A DNA stretch of 64,000 bases. Origin: Amycolatopsis sacchari (lineage in GTDB: Bacteria; Actinomycetota; Actinomycetes; Mycobacteriales; Pseudonocardiaceae). The notes under the pieces are model-generated. The model was not told the DNA's origin. It saw nothing but the letters and a program-made list of their open reading frames with translations, and made no database searches. The first letter of the stretch is position 1. Each line of letters opens with the position of its first letter. Position numbers and translations under genes: made by a program. Below are positions 48,751-57,074 of the stretch, piece by piece. The stretch is from the NCBI RefSeq assembly GCF_900114035.1, contig NZ_FORP01000009.1, positions 1-64,000 of the forward strand. Direction: 5' to 3'.

Positions 48751-50076
48751 ATGGCCTCGTCTGTCGGTGTCGACGACTACGCCCTCACCAGGGTGCCCCG
48801 CAGCGCCCGTTACTCCTGGTGGTCGGTCGCGGTGCAGCGGTTCGGCCAGGTTTCCGCACTGTCCCAGTTCCTGCTCGGGGCCACCGTGGGCTTCGGGATG
48901 AGCTTCTGGCCCGCGTTCCTCGCGTTCACCCTCGGTTCGGTCATCCTCGAACTGATCACGATCCTGGTCGGCGTGATGGGCATGCGCGAGGGCCTGTCGA
49001 CCTCGCTGATCGCCCGCTGGACCGGCTTCGGCCGGGGCGGCGCGGCGCTCATCGGGCTCGCGATCGGGATCAGCCTCATCGGCTGGTTCGGCATCCAGTC
49101 CGGCGTTTCGGCGCAGGGCCTGACCAGCCTCATCGGTGTGCTGCCCGACTGGGCGTGGGCGCTGGTGTTCGGGCTCGTCGTGACCGCGATCGTGATGCGC
49201 GGGTTCCACTCCATGGCGTGGACCGCCTACCTCATGGTGCCGGCGTTCCTGATCCTCGTCGGCTGGTCGATCATCTCGGAGCTGACCAAGCACGACGTGG
49301 GCGCACTGGTGTCGTCCGCGCCGCCAGGCCCGGAAATGACGCTGCTGCAAGGCACCACGCTCGTCGCGGGCGGGTTCATCGTCGGCGCGGTCATCACGCC
49401 CGACATGGCCCGGTTCAACCGGTCCGGCGGTGACGTCGTGAAGCAGACGCTGGTCGGCATCACGCTCGGCGAGTACGTCATAGGCATGGCGGGCGTGCTG
49501 CTCGCGCACGCCGTGAAGACCTCCGAGATCACCACGATCGTCACCTCTTCGGTCGGCTGGGTCGGCATCCTGGTGATCGTCGCGGGCACCATCAAGATCA
49601 ACGACTGGAACCTGTACTCGTCCGGGCTCGGCGTCGTGAACTTCGTCGGCACCCTCACGGGCAGGCGGCTCAACCGCGCGGTCGTCACGGGCGTGCTCGG
49701 CGTGGTGGGCAGTGTGCTCGCCGCGGCCGGGATCCTCAGCGCCTTCACCGAGTTCCTCACCGTGCTCGGCGTGGCGTTCCCGCCCATCGCGGGGATCATG
49801 GTCGCCGAGTACTTCGTCGTGAAGCGCTGGCGGCCCGAGCTCGACGCGGCCCGCGCGTCCGGCACGCTCCCCGAAACGGCCCCGGTGTGGGTGCCCGCGA
49901 CGATCGTCGTGTGGGTCGCCGCCGCGCTCATCGGCAAGTTCGTCGAATGGGGCCTGCCCAGCATCAACTCCCTCGTCGTCGCGTTCGTGCTCTACGTCGT
50001 GGCGGGCAAGCTCGGCCTCGTCCGCGGGGTCGGCGTGAGCCGCACGGCGGACGCGGAACCGGCTCACGCAGTCTGA
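48751..50076 (+). CDS. Purine-cytosine/hydantoin permease family transporter (NCS1)
   Basis: 441-residue membrane protein with about 12 hydrophobic segments. NCS1 features are seen in RYSWWSVAVQRFGQVSALSQFLLGA-type N-terminus, IGWFGIQSGVSAQGL, GGFIVGAVITPDMARFNRS and INDWNLYSSGLGVVNF. Related carriers take up cytosine, purines, allantoin or hydantoins with a cation. A near-consensus AAGGAGGT at 48739-48746 precedes ATG 48751. First gene of a tight run with hyuA, two DUF917 genes and an SDR, so the substrate is probably the cyclic amide processed by those enzymes (inference). Confidence 0.88.
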   Translation: MASSVGVDDYALTRVPRSARYSWWSVAVQRFGQVSALSQFLLGATVGFGMSFWPAFLAFTLGSVILELITILVGVMGMREGLSTSLIARWTGFGRGGAALIGLAIGISLIGWFGIQSGVSAQGLTSLIGVLPDWAWALVFGLVVTAIVMRGFHSMAWTAYLMVPAFLILVGWSIISELTKHDVGALVSSAPPGPEMTLLQGTTLVAGGFIVGAVITPDMARFNRSGGDVVKQTLVGITLGEYVIGMAGVLLAHAVKTSEITTIVTSSVGWVGILVIVAGTIKINDWNLYSSGLGVVNFVGTLTGRRLNRAVVTGVLGVVGSVLAAAGILSAFTEFLTVLGVAFPPIAGIMVAEYFVVKRWRPELDAARASGTLPETAPVWVPATIVVWVAAALIGKFVEWGLPSINSLVVAFVLYVVAGKLGLVRGVGVSRTADAEPAHAV

Positions 50077-50090
50077 AAAAGGAGAAACCT

Positions 50091-51635
50091 GTGCGCATCG
50101 GCATCGACGTCGGCGGCACCAACACCGACGCGGTCCTGCTCGACGGCCGGGAGGTGCTGGCTTCGACCAAGACCAGCACCACCGCCGACGTCACCTCCGG
50201 CATCGTCGCCGCGATCGACGGCCTGCAACGGCAGCGGGCCTTCGACCCGGCCGCGGTGCAGGCGGTGATGATCGGCACGACCCACTTCATCAACGCGCTG
50301 ATCGAGGCCCACCGGCTGGCGCCGACCGCGGCCGTGCGGCTGAGCCTGCCCGCGGGCGCCTCGCTGCCGCCGATGGTGGACTGGCCGCAGCGGCTCGTCG
50401 ACGCGATCGCCGGGCGCAGCTACCTCGCCCACGGCGGGCACGAGTTCGACGGGCGGCACATCTCGGCGCTCGACGCCGACGAGCTGCGCCGCGCCGCCGA
50501 GGACATGGGCGAGGCCGGGGTGCGCAGCGTCGCGATCACCTCGGTCTTCTCCCCCGTCAACGCCGAGTTCGAGGCGCGGGCGGCGGAGATCATCAGCGCC
50601 GAGCTGCCGGACGTGGCGATCTCGCTGTCGCACGAAATCGGCCGGATCGGCCTGCTGGAGCGTGAGAACGCGACGATCATCAACGCGGCGCTGCGTGAGC
50701 TGGCCGCACACATCGTGGACGGGCTGGCGTCGTCGGTCAGCGGGGCAGGCATCACCGCGCCGCTGTACCTCAGCCAGAACGACGGCACGCTGATGGACGT
50801 CGACTTCGCGCGCCGGTACCCGGTGGCGACGTTCGCGTCCGGCCCGACGAACTCGATGCGCGGCGCCGCCGTTCTGTCCGGTTTGGACACTTGTGCGGTG
50901 GTCGACGTCGGTGGCACGACGAGTGACGTCGGCGTGCTGCGCCAGGGCTTCCCGCGCGAGGCGACGACCGACGTGAGCGTGGCGGGCATCCGCACGAACT
51001 TCCGCATGCCGGACGTGCTGTCCATCGGCATCGGCGGCGGCAGCCGCGTGCGGGACGGTGCGGTCGGCCCGGATTCGGTCGGGTACGAGCTGACGTCGAA
51101 GGCGCTGGTGTTCGGCGGGGACACGCTCACCGCGACGGACATCGCGGTGGCCGCCGGCCGGGCGGAGATCGGCGACCCGTCGCTGGTGGCGCACCTCGAC
51201 CGCGACCTCGTGCAGGCGGCGCTGGACCGGATCGCGAGCGACGTGTCCGACGTCGTGGAGCGGATGCGCACCTCTGCCGAGCCGCTGCCGGTGGTCGCGG
51301 TCGGCGGTGGTTCCGTGCTGCTGCCCGACAAACTGGCCGACTCCGGCGAGGTGCACCGGCCCGACCACTACGCCGTGGCCAACGCCATCGGTGCCGCGAT
51401 CGCGCAGATCGGCGGCGAGGTGGACCGCGTGTACGCGATCGAGCCGGGCCGCCGTGACGCGGTGGTCGACGAGGCCAAGCAGGAGGCGGTGGACCGCGCG
51501 GTCGCCGCCGGTGCCAGCCCGTCCAGTGTGTCCATCGTGGACTTCGACGAGGTCCCCATTCCTTACCTGCCGGGCAATGCGACGCGCATCCGCGTCAAGG
51601 CCGTGGGCGATCTGCAGCTGGGAGCGGCGTCGTGA
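50091..51635 (+). CDS. Hydantoinase/oxoprolinase family protein, short HyuA type
   Basis: 514 residues with the ASKHA-like ATP-binding start MRIGIDVGGTNTDAVLL, GTTHFINALIEA, the HEIGRIGLLERENATIINAAL block and a second nucleotide motif in CAVVDVGGTTSDVGVL and ADIAVAAGR-like DIAVAAGRAEIGDP. Compared with full HyuA/oxoprolinase A subunits (about 690 residues) it lacks the C-terminal domain, and no HyuB gene is nearby. Short HyuA proteins are typically partnered by, or fused to, DUF917, as found directly downstream. GTG 50091 follows AAGGAG. It should open a cyclic imide, lactam or thiohydantoin ring at the cost of ATP. Confidence 0.88.
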   Translation: MRIGIDVGGTNTDAVLLDGREVLASTKTSTTADVTSGIVAAIDGLQRQRAFDPAAVQAVMIGTTHFINALIEAHRLAPTAAVRLSLPAGASLPPMVDWPQRLVDAIAGRSYLAHGGHEFDGRHISALDADELRRAAEDMGEAGVRSVAITSVFSPVNAEFEARAAEIISAELPDVAISLSHEIGRIGLLERENATIINAALRELAAHIVDGLASSVSGAGITAPLYLSQNDGTLMDVDFARRYPVATFASGPTNSMRGAAVLSGLDTCAVVDVGGTTSDVGVLRQGFPREATTDVSVAGIRTNFRMPDVLSIGIGGGSRVRDGAVGPDSVGYELTSKALVFGGDTLTATDIAVAAGRAEIGDPSLVAHLDRDLVQAALDRIASDVSDVVERMRTSAEPLPVVAVGGGSVLLPDKLADSGEVHRPDHYAVANAIGAAIAQIGGEVDRVYAIEPGRRDAVVDEAKQEAVDRAVAAGASPSSVSIVDFDEVPIPYLPGNATRIRVKAVGDLQLGAAS

Positions 51636-52687
51636 AGGAGCTGACCCGTGACGATCTGGACGACGTGGCGCGAGGAGCGGCCATCCTCGGCACCGGCGGT
51701 GGCGGTGACCCGTACATCGGACGGCTCCTCGCCGCTCAGGCGGTGCGCGAGCACGGGCCGGTTCCCCTCGTGGCGCTGGCAGAAGTCCCCGACGACGCGG
51801 TGGTCCTGCCGGTAGCGATGCTCGGCGCGCCCACCGTGATGGTGGAGAAGCTGCCGACCGCCGAGCAGATCGGGCTCGCCGCGAGCACGCTCGCCGGGTA
51901 CCTCGGCAAGGAGCTGACGCACATCGCGTGTGCCGAGGCGGGCGGGGTCAACTCGCTGATCCCGGTGCTCGCCGCGGCGCAGCTGGGCCTGCCGCTGGTG
52001 GACGCCGACGGCATGGGCCGGGCGTTCCCCGAGCTGCAGATGGTGCTGCCGACGCTGTACGGCATCCGCGCGACGCCGATGGCCTACGCCGACGAGAAGG
52101 GCAACCGCGGCATCCTGGACACGGTGGACAACCACTGGGCCGAGCGGCTGGTCCGCTCGGCGGCGATCGACATGGGCTGCTCGTCGGCGATCAGCTCGTT
52201 CGCCATGTCCGGCGCCCAGGCCCGCGAGTCGATGGTGCCGGGCACGCTGAGCCTGTGCGCGGAGCTGGGCGCGCTGGTGCGGGAGACGAAGTCCGTGGCG
52301 GCCGTGGTGGAGCGGCTGCGTGGGCGGATCCTGTTCAGCGGCAAGGTGACCGACGTGGCACGGCGGACCGTCACCGGCTTCGCCCGCGGCGAGGCACGAC
52401 TGTCCGGAATGGACTCCGACACCGGCGGCGAGCTGCTGCTGCGGTTCCAGAACGAGCACCTGATCGCCGAGCGCGACGGCGTCGTGCTGGCGTCGGTGCC
52501 GGACCTGATCTGCACGCTGGACCGGGAAACCGGCGAGGCGGTGACCACGGAGGGCCTGCGGTACGGCCAGCGCCTCACGGTCATCGCCGCACCCGCCGAC
52601 CCGCGCTGGCACAGCGAAGAGGGTGTCGCGCTCGCGGGACCGCGGTACTTCGGTTATGACATCGATCCGGTGGGAGTTCCCGCGTGA
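51632..52687 (+). CDS. DUF917 (PF06032) protein, copy 1
   Basis: 351 residues. Family hallmarks are ILGTGGGGDPYIGRLL near the N-terminus, a GGVNSLIPVLAA helix, LPLVDADGMGRAFPELQM, and a C-terminal beta domain with LLLRFQNEHLIAERDG and VPDLICTLDRETGE. The fold family is associated with HyuA-like proteins, and Pfam now relates it to S-methyl-thiohydantoin desulfurase, as far as I recall. Its GTG start overlaps the hyuA stop and its own stop overlaps the next DUF917 start, so three proteins are coupled. It probably completes the ring hydrolysis started by HyuA. Confidence 0.88.
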   Translation: MKELTRDDLDDVARGAAILGTGGGGDPYIGRLLAAQAVREHGPVPLVALAEVPDDAVVLPVAMLGAPTVMVEKLPTAEQIGLAASTLAGYLGKELTHIACAEAGGVNSLIPVLAAAQLGLPLVDADGMGRAFPELQMVLPTLYGIRATPMAYADEKGNRGILDTVDNHWAERLVRSAAIDMGCSSAISSFAMSGAQARESMVPGTLSLCAELGALVRETKSVAAVVERLRGRILFSGKVTDVARRTVTGFARGEARLSGMDSDTGGELLLRFQNEHLIAERDGVVLASVPDLICTLDRETGEAVTTEGLRYGQRLTVIAAPADPRWHSEEGVALAGPRYFGYDIDPVGVPA

Positions 52688-53766
52688 GCTGGTTGTTGAC
52701 CGAGGAGCACCTCGAAGACCTCGCCCGGGGCGCGGCGGTGCTGGGCACCGGCGGCGGTGGCGACCCGTACGTGGGGCGGCTGCTGGTGCGGCAGGCGATC
52801 CGCGAGCACGGGCCGGTGACGATCCTCGACCCGGACGAGGTCGAGGACGACGCACTGGTGATCCCGACCGCGCAGATGGGTGCGCCGACCGTCGTGTTCG
52901 AGAAGCTGCCCAGCGGGTCCGAGCCGGAGACCGCCTTGGCAGCCTTGGAAAAGCACCTCGGCGCGAAGGCGACCGCCACGATGCCCATCGAGTGCGGCGG
53001 CATCAACTCCATGATCCCGCTCGTCGTCGGCGCCCGCACCGGGCTGCCCGTGGTGGACGCCGACGGCATGGGGCGCGCGTTCCCCGAGCTGCAGATGGAG
53101 ACCTTCGGCGTCTACGGCGTACCGGGTTCGCCGATGGCGGTCGCGGGTGAGGGCGGCGAGGTCACCGTGATCGACACCGGCTCCGACAACCGGCGCATGG
53201 AGTGGATCGCCCGCGGCGTGACGATCCGGCTCGGCGGCGTCGCGCACATCGCCGAGTACTCGATGAGCGGTGCGGACGTGAAGCGCACGGCGATCCCCCG
53301 GACGTTGACGCTCGCGTTGAAGGTGGGCCGGGCGATCCGCGAGGGCCGGTCGAGCGACCCGATCGCACGGCTGGAGGAAGCGCTTTCCGAGACGCTGTAC
53401 TCGAACCTGCGGGTGTTGTTCCGCGGCAAGATCTCCGACGTGGAACGCCGCACCGAAGCCGGGTTCGCCCGGGGCCGGGCGGCGGCGGTGTCGTTCGACG
53501 GCGAGCACGAGCTGGGGATCGAGTTCCAGAACGAGAACCTGGTCGCGGTCGTCGACGGCGAGGTGCGGTGCGTGGTGCCGGACCTGATCTGCGTGCTGGA
53601 CTCCGAGTCCGCGGAGCCGATCACGACGGAGACGTTGCGCTACGGGCAGCGGGTCACGGTGGTGGGCATCTCGACGCCGGACATCATGCGCACCCCGGAG
53701 GCGCTCGCCACGTTCGGTCCGGCGGCGTTCGGGCTGCCGCACGAGTTCCGCCCGGTGGAAGCGTGA
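52684..53766 (+). CDS. DUF917 (PF06032) protein, copy 2
   Basis: 360-residue tandem paralogue of the preceding gene: VLGTGGGGDPYVGRLLV, MPIECGGINSMIPLVVGA, LPVVDADGMGRAFPELQM, EFQNENLVAVVDG and VPDLICVLDSESAEP are all retained, so both copies look functional. Tandem conservation of both proteins suggests a heteromeric enzyme instead of redundancy (inference). The GTG start overlaps the stop of copy 1 by four bases, and its last codons overlap the SDR start (GTGA). Confidence 0.88.
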   Translation: MSWLLTEEHLEDLARGAAVLGTGGGGDPYVGRLLVRQAIREHGPVTILDPDEVEDDALVIPTAQMGAPTVVFEKLPSGSEPETALAALEKHLGAKATATMPIECGGINSMIPLVVGARTGLPVVDADGMGRAFPELQMETFGVYGVPGSPMAVAGEGGEVTVIDTGSDNRRMEWIARGVTIRLGGVAHIAEYSMSGADVKRTAIPRTLTLALKVGRAIREGRSSDPIARLEEALSETLYSNLRVLFRGKISDVERRTEAGFARGRAAAVSFDGEHELGIEFQNENLVAVVDGEVRCVVPDLICVLDSESAEPITTETLRYGQRVTVVGISTPDIMRTPEALATFGPAAFGLPHEFRPVEA

Positions 53767-54470
53767 AGGGGCGCACCGTCGTCCTGATCGGCGGCGGGTC
53801 GGGCATCGGGTTCGAGGTGGCGCGGCGGGTCGTCGAGGCGGGCGGGCACGTCGTGCTCGGCGGCCGCACGCCGGAGAAGCTGGCGGCGGCCGCCGAGTCG
53901 CTGGGCGACGCGGAGTGGCGGATCGTCGACACCGGCGACCAGGAGTCGCTGGCGGCGTTCTTCGCACCACTGTCGCGAGTGGACCACCTGTTCACGACCG
54001 CGGCGACCTACCGGACGGGCCCGATGCGCGAACTCAGCGACGAGGACGCGGAAAGCCCTTTCACGTCCAAGTTCTGGGGGCAGTACCACGCGGTGAAGCA
54101 CGCCGCCCCGAAGCTGGACCCTGGCGGCTCCGTCGTCCTGATGGCCGGGGCCGCCAGTGTCCGCCCACCCGGCCCGGCGCCGGCTTACGTGGCGTGCAAC
54201 GCGGCGATCGAGGGGCTCGGCCGCGGACTCGCCGTGGAGCTGGCGCCGGTGCGGGTCAACGTCGTCTCGCCGGGCACGATCGACGGGAACCTGTGGTCGC
54301 AGCGCCCGGAAGCGGTGCGGGAGGCGGCGTTCGGGCAGTACCGGCGGGACACGCTGCTGCACCGCGTCGGCACGGAGGCCGACGTGGCGCAGGCGGTGTT
54401 CTTCCTGTTCACCAACGAGTTCATGACGGGCTCGACGGTCTACCCCGACGGCGGCTACGGCCTCAGGTAG
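53763..54470 (+). CDS. Short-chain dehydrogenase/reductase-fold protein with altered active site
   Basis: 235 residues. The cofactor motif is intact (VVLIGGGSGIGFEVARRV, G-x3-G-x-G), as are the SDR end strands RVNVVSPGTID and GSTVYPDGGYGLR. The catalytic YxxxK is Y142-V-A-C-N146, with Asn in place of Lys, and no Ser sits 13 residues before Tyr, where Gly is found. A minor group of SDRs shares such changes, so it may bind NAD(P) without classical activity. GTG 53763 overlaps the DUF917 stop, placing it in the permease-HyuA-DUF917 operon. Its 3' end overlaps the opposite peptidase gene by 16 bp. Confidence 0.85.
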   Translation: MKGRTVVLIGGGSGIGFEVARRVVEAGGHVVLGGRTPEKLAAAAESLGDAEWRIVDTGDQESLAAFFAPLSRVDHLFTTAATYRTGPMRELSDEDAESPFTSKFWGQYHAVKHAAPKLDPGGSVVLMAGAASVRPPGPAPAYVACNAAIEGLGRGLAVELAPVRVNVVSPGTIDGNLWSQRPEAVREAAFGQYRRDTLLHRVGTEADVAQAVFFLFTNEFMTGSTVYPDGGYGLR

Positions 54471-55987
54471 CGACCGAACCACTCACGCGTGCGGCGCAGC
54501 AGGTCGAGCTGGTGCGCACGCTCGCGGATCGCGTGGTTCTCCCCCGGGTACACGACGTACTCGTGGGGCACGTCGAAGTGCCGCAGCGCCCGGTGCAGGA
54601 ATTCCGCTTGGGAGGGCGGGACGTTCGTGTCCGCACCCCCGTGCACGATCAGCACGGGGGTGCGGATGCGCGACGCATAGGAGATCGGGCTGACGCGGTC
54701 GTGCGGGTGCGGGCCGGGTCCCTCCCAGCCGGTGCTGCCGCCGAGCGCGGCCTCGGCGCTGCCGTACTCCCCGGTCGCGGCGAGCATCCCCCAGTCGCTG
54801 ATGCCCGCGCCGACGAGCGCGGCCTTGAACCGGTCGGTCCGGGTGACCGCCCAGGCCGCCATGAACCCGCCGTGGCTCCAGCCGCCGATGCCGAGCCGCT
54901 CCGGGTCGGCGACGCCCTCGGCGATCAGCAGGTCGATGCCGGTGAGGATGTCGGTCCACTCCTCCTGACCGACGCGCCCGGCGACGGTCGCGGCGAACTC
55001 GTGCCCGTGGCCCTGCCCACCGCGCGGGTTGGGCAGGAAGACGGCGTGCCCGGCGGTGGCGAGCCACTGCCCGGAGGGGAACCAGCCCAGCCTGAGGCCG
55101 TCGGTGTGCCGGCCGTACGGGCCGCCGTGCACGATCGTGACCAGCGAAAACGGCCCGTCGGCGCGGGTTTTGCCCGGGGGCAGGACCAGCAGCCCGTCGA
55201 GCTCCAGCCCGTCGGCGGCCCGGTAGGACAGCCGCTCCTGCGTGCCCCAGCGGATGCCGCGCAGTTCCGGGCGCGTGTCGGTGATGCGGGTGAACGGCGG
55301 CCCGCACCAGATGTCCGCCGGCTCGTACCGGCTGCTGGCGACGAAGGCGATCCGGTCCCCGCCCGCCGTCAGCGACTCCGCGAGCCCCGGGATGCGCACG
55401 ACCTCCTCACCGTCGATCCTCCGGACGACGGTGTCCAGCCCCTCCGCGACGAGGACGACCGGCTCGTCACCGGCCTGCGCCAGCTCCACCGGGCACGACG
55501 ACGTGCCCGCGGTGAGGTTCCGCGTCTCGCCCGTCGCCAGGTCGCGGTCGAACACCGCGAGCCCGCCGACGAGGCCCGGCGGGGTGCGGGCGAGGTAGAC
55601 CAGGTGCCAGCCGTCCTTCCGCCACCACGTCAGCGACGACGCCTCCGCCTCGACGCGGCCCAGGTCCCGCACAGTGCCGTCCTGCTCCACCAGGTGCAGC
55701 TCCGGCCGCTGCAAACCCGGGTCCAATGTGTCCTCGGCCCACGTCAGCACCGCGAGCGGTCCGCCGTCCGGGCGGCGCACGCTCTCGACCACGTGCCGGT
55801 CCCCCACATCGGGCAGTGCGTCTTCGGCAGGCTCGGTTCTCCGTGGCGACCCACCGCGAGCCGGGACCTGCCACCACTCCTCGCCCAGCCGGTACGTCAC
55901 CTGCCGCCCGTCCGGGGAAAGCCCCAGCTCGCGCGGCACGCCGCCCGCCACCACCAGTTCCGCCGTCAGCTCGTCTACCGTCGTCAT
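54455..55987 (-). CDS. S9 family prolyl oligopeptidase-like serine peptidase
   Basis: 510 residues: a beta-propeller-like N-terminal half with WD-style strands, then an alpha/beta-hydrolase catalytic domain with IVHGGPYGRHTDG, NPRGGQGHGHEFA, the nucleophile elbow GGWSHGGFMAAW, TPVLIVHGGADTNVPP (Asp) and YPGENHAIRERA (His). Members cleave short peptides or acyl-amino compounds. It is cytoplasmic, with no signal peptide. ATG 55987 lies 31 bp from the divergent third DUF917 gene, so both share a control region. Within a cyclic-amide catabolic cluster it could hydrolyse an N-carbamoyl or dipeptide product (inference). Confidence 0.87.
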   Translation of the reverse strand: MTTVDELTAELVVAGGVPRELGLSPDGRQVTYRLGEEWWQVPARGGSPRRTEPAEDALPDVGDRHVVESVRRPDGGPLAVLTWAEDTLDPGLQRPELHLVEQDGTVRDLGRVEAEASSLTWWRKDGWHLVYLARTPPGLVGGLAVFDRDLATGETRNLTAGTSSCPVELAQAGDEPVVLVAEGLDTVVRRIDGEEVVRIPGLAESLTAGGDRIAFVASSRYEPADIWCGPPFTRITDTRPELRGIRWGTQERLSYRAADGLELDGLLVLPPGKTRADGPFSLVTIVHGGPYGRHTDGLRLGWFPSGQWLATAGHAVFLPNPRGGQGHGHEFAATVAGRVGQEEWTDILTGIDLLIAEGVADPERLGIGGWSHGGFMAAWAVTRTDRFKAALVGAGISDWGMLAATGEYGSAEAALGGSTGWEGPGPHPHDRVSPISYASRIRTPVLIVHGGADTNVPPSQAEFLHRALRHFDVPHEYVVYPGENHAIRERAHQLDLLRRTREWFGRYLRP

Positions 55988-56018
55988 AGTTGGCACTCTG
56001 CCAGCGGAAAGGCGGTCC

Positions 56019-57074
56019 ATGAAGATCACGGCCGATGACGTGCCCGCGCTCGAACGGGGCGTCGCGCTGCTCGGGTCCGGCGGAGGTGGCGACACCAGGA
56101 CCGGCGCGACCCTGCTCCGCCACCGCCTGCCCGCCACCGTGACCCCCGTCGCCGACCTGCCGCCCGACGCGAACGTGCTGCCCGTCGGCGTGGTCGGCGC
56201 GACCGCGGTGTTCACCGAGAAGCTCCCCGGCGGCGACGAGGTGCCCACGGCGATCGCGGCGATGGAACGCTGGACGGGCGTCCACGCGGACGCGCTGATC
56301 TCCATCGAGGTCGGCGGGCTCAACGGGCTGATGCCCCTCGTCTCCGCCCACGAGCTCGGACTGTCCGTAGTGGACGCCGACCTCTCCGGCCGCGGCCTGC
56401 CGCGCCTGGACCAGCTGTCGGTCGCGACCGCGGGCCGCGGGCTCGCCCCGGCGGTCGTCGCCGAACCCAGCGGGCAGGTGCTCGTGCTCGCCACGGGCTC
56501 CGACACCACCATCGAACGCACCGCGCGCGCCTTCCTCGCCAGCTCCAGCGGCTGGGCGATGCTCGTGCTCCCCCCGATCCCCGCCGCGGAACTGCCCGGC
56601 TGCGCCGTCCTCGACACGATCAGCGGCGCGCTCGCGCTGGGACGGCGGGTGCTCGCCCTCGGCGAGAGCCCCGACGCGGACCGGCTGGCCGAGGCCGTCG
56701 ACGGTGACGTGCTCGCCACGGGCCGCGTGCTGGAAGTGTCTCGACGCCTCGGGCCCGGGGAGCACGGGCGGCCCGGGTTCGGCCGCGGCAGTGTCACGCT
56801 CATCGACCACCGCGACGGTTCGCTGCTCAGGATCGAGATGGAGAACGAGTACCTGCTGGCCCTGCGGGACGGCCGCCCGGTCGCGTCCACCCCGGACGTG
56901 CTGACCGTCGTCGACCGCCGCACGGCCGTGCCCATCGCGTGCGACACCATCCGCGGCGGCGTCGAGGTGGCCGTGCTGCGGTTGCCCGCCGCGCCGTTCT
57001 GGACCGATCCGCGGCACCTGCCCGTCATCGCACCCCGCGCGTACGGGATCGACACGGAGCCGGTGCTGCCGTGA
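56019..57074 (+). CDS. DUF917 (PF06032) protein, copy 3, diverged
   Basis: 351 residues. It keeps LLGSGGGGDTRTGATLL, EVGGLNGLMPLVSA and the C-terminal RIEMENEYLLALRDG and TPDVLTVVDRRT blocks, but the central DADGMGRAFPELQM of the other copies has become DADLSGRGLPRLDQL, so the presumed active-site segment differs. It is separated from copies 1 and 2 by the SDR and the divergent peptidase gene, and is coupled to the PucR regulator (GTGA overlap). It may have a different substrate or a sensory role with PucR (inference). ATG 56019 is preceded by GGAAAGGCGG. Confidence 0.85.
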   Translation: MKITADDVPALERGVALLGSGGGGDTRTGATLLRHRLPATVTPVADLPPDANVLPVGVVGATAVFTEKLPGGDEVPTAIAAMERWTGVHADALISIEVGGLNGLMPLVSAHELGLSVVDADLSGRGLPRLDQLSVATAGRGLAPAVVAEPSGQVLVLATGSDTTIERTARAFLASSSGWAMLVLPPIPAAELPGCAVLDTISGALALGRRVLALGESPDADRLAEAVDGDVLATGRVLEVSRRLGPGEHGRPGFGRGSVTLIDHRDGSLLRIEMENEYLLALRDGRPVASTPDVLTVVDRRTAVPIACDTIRGGVEVAVLRLPAAPFWTDPRHLPVIAPRAYGIDTEPVLP

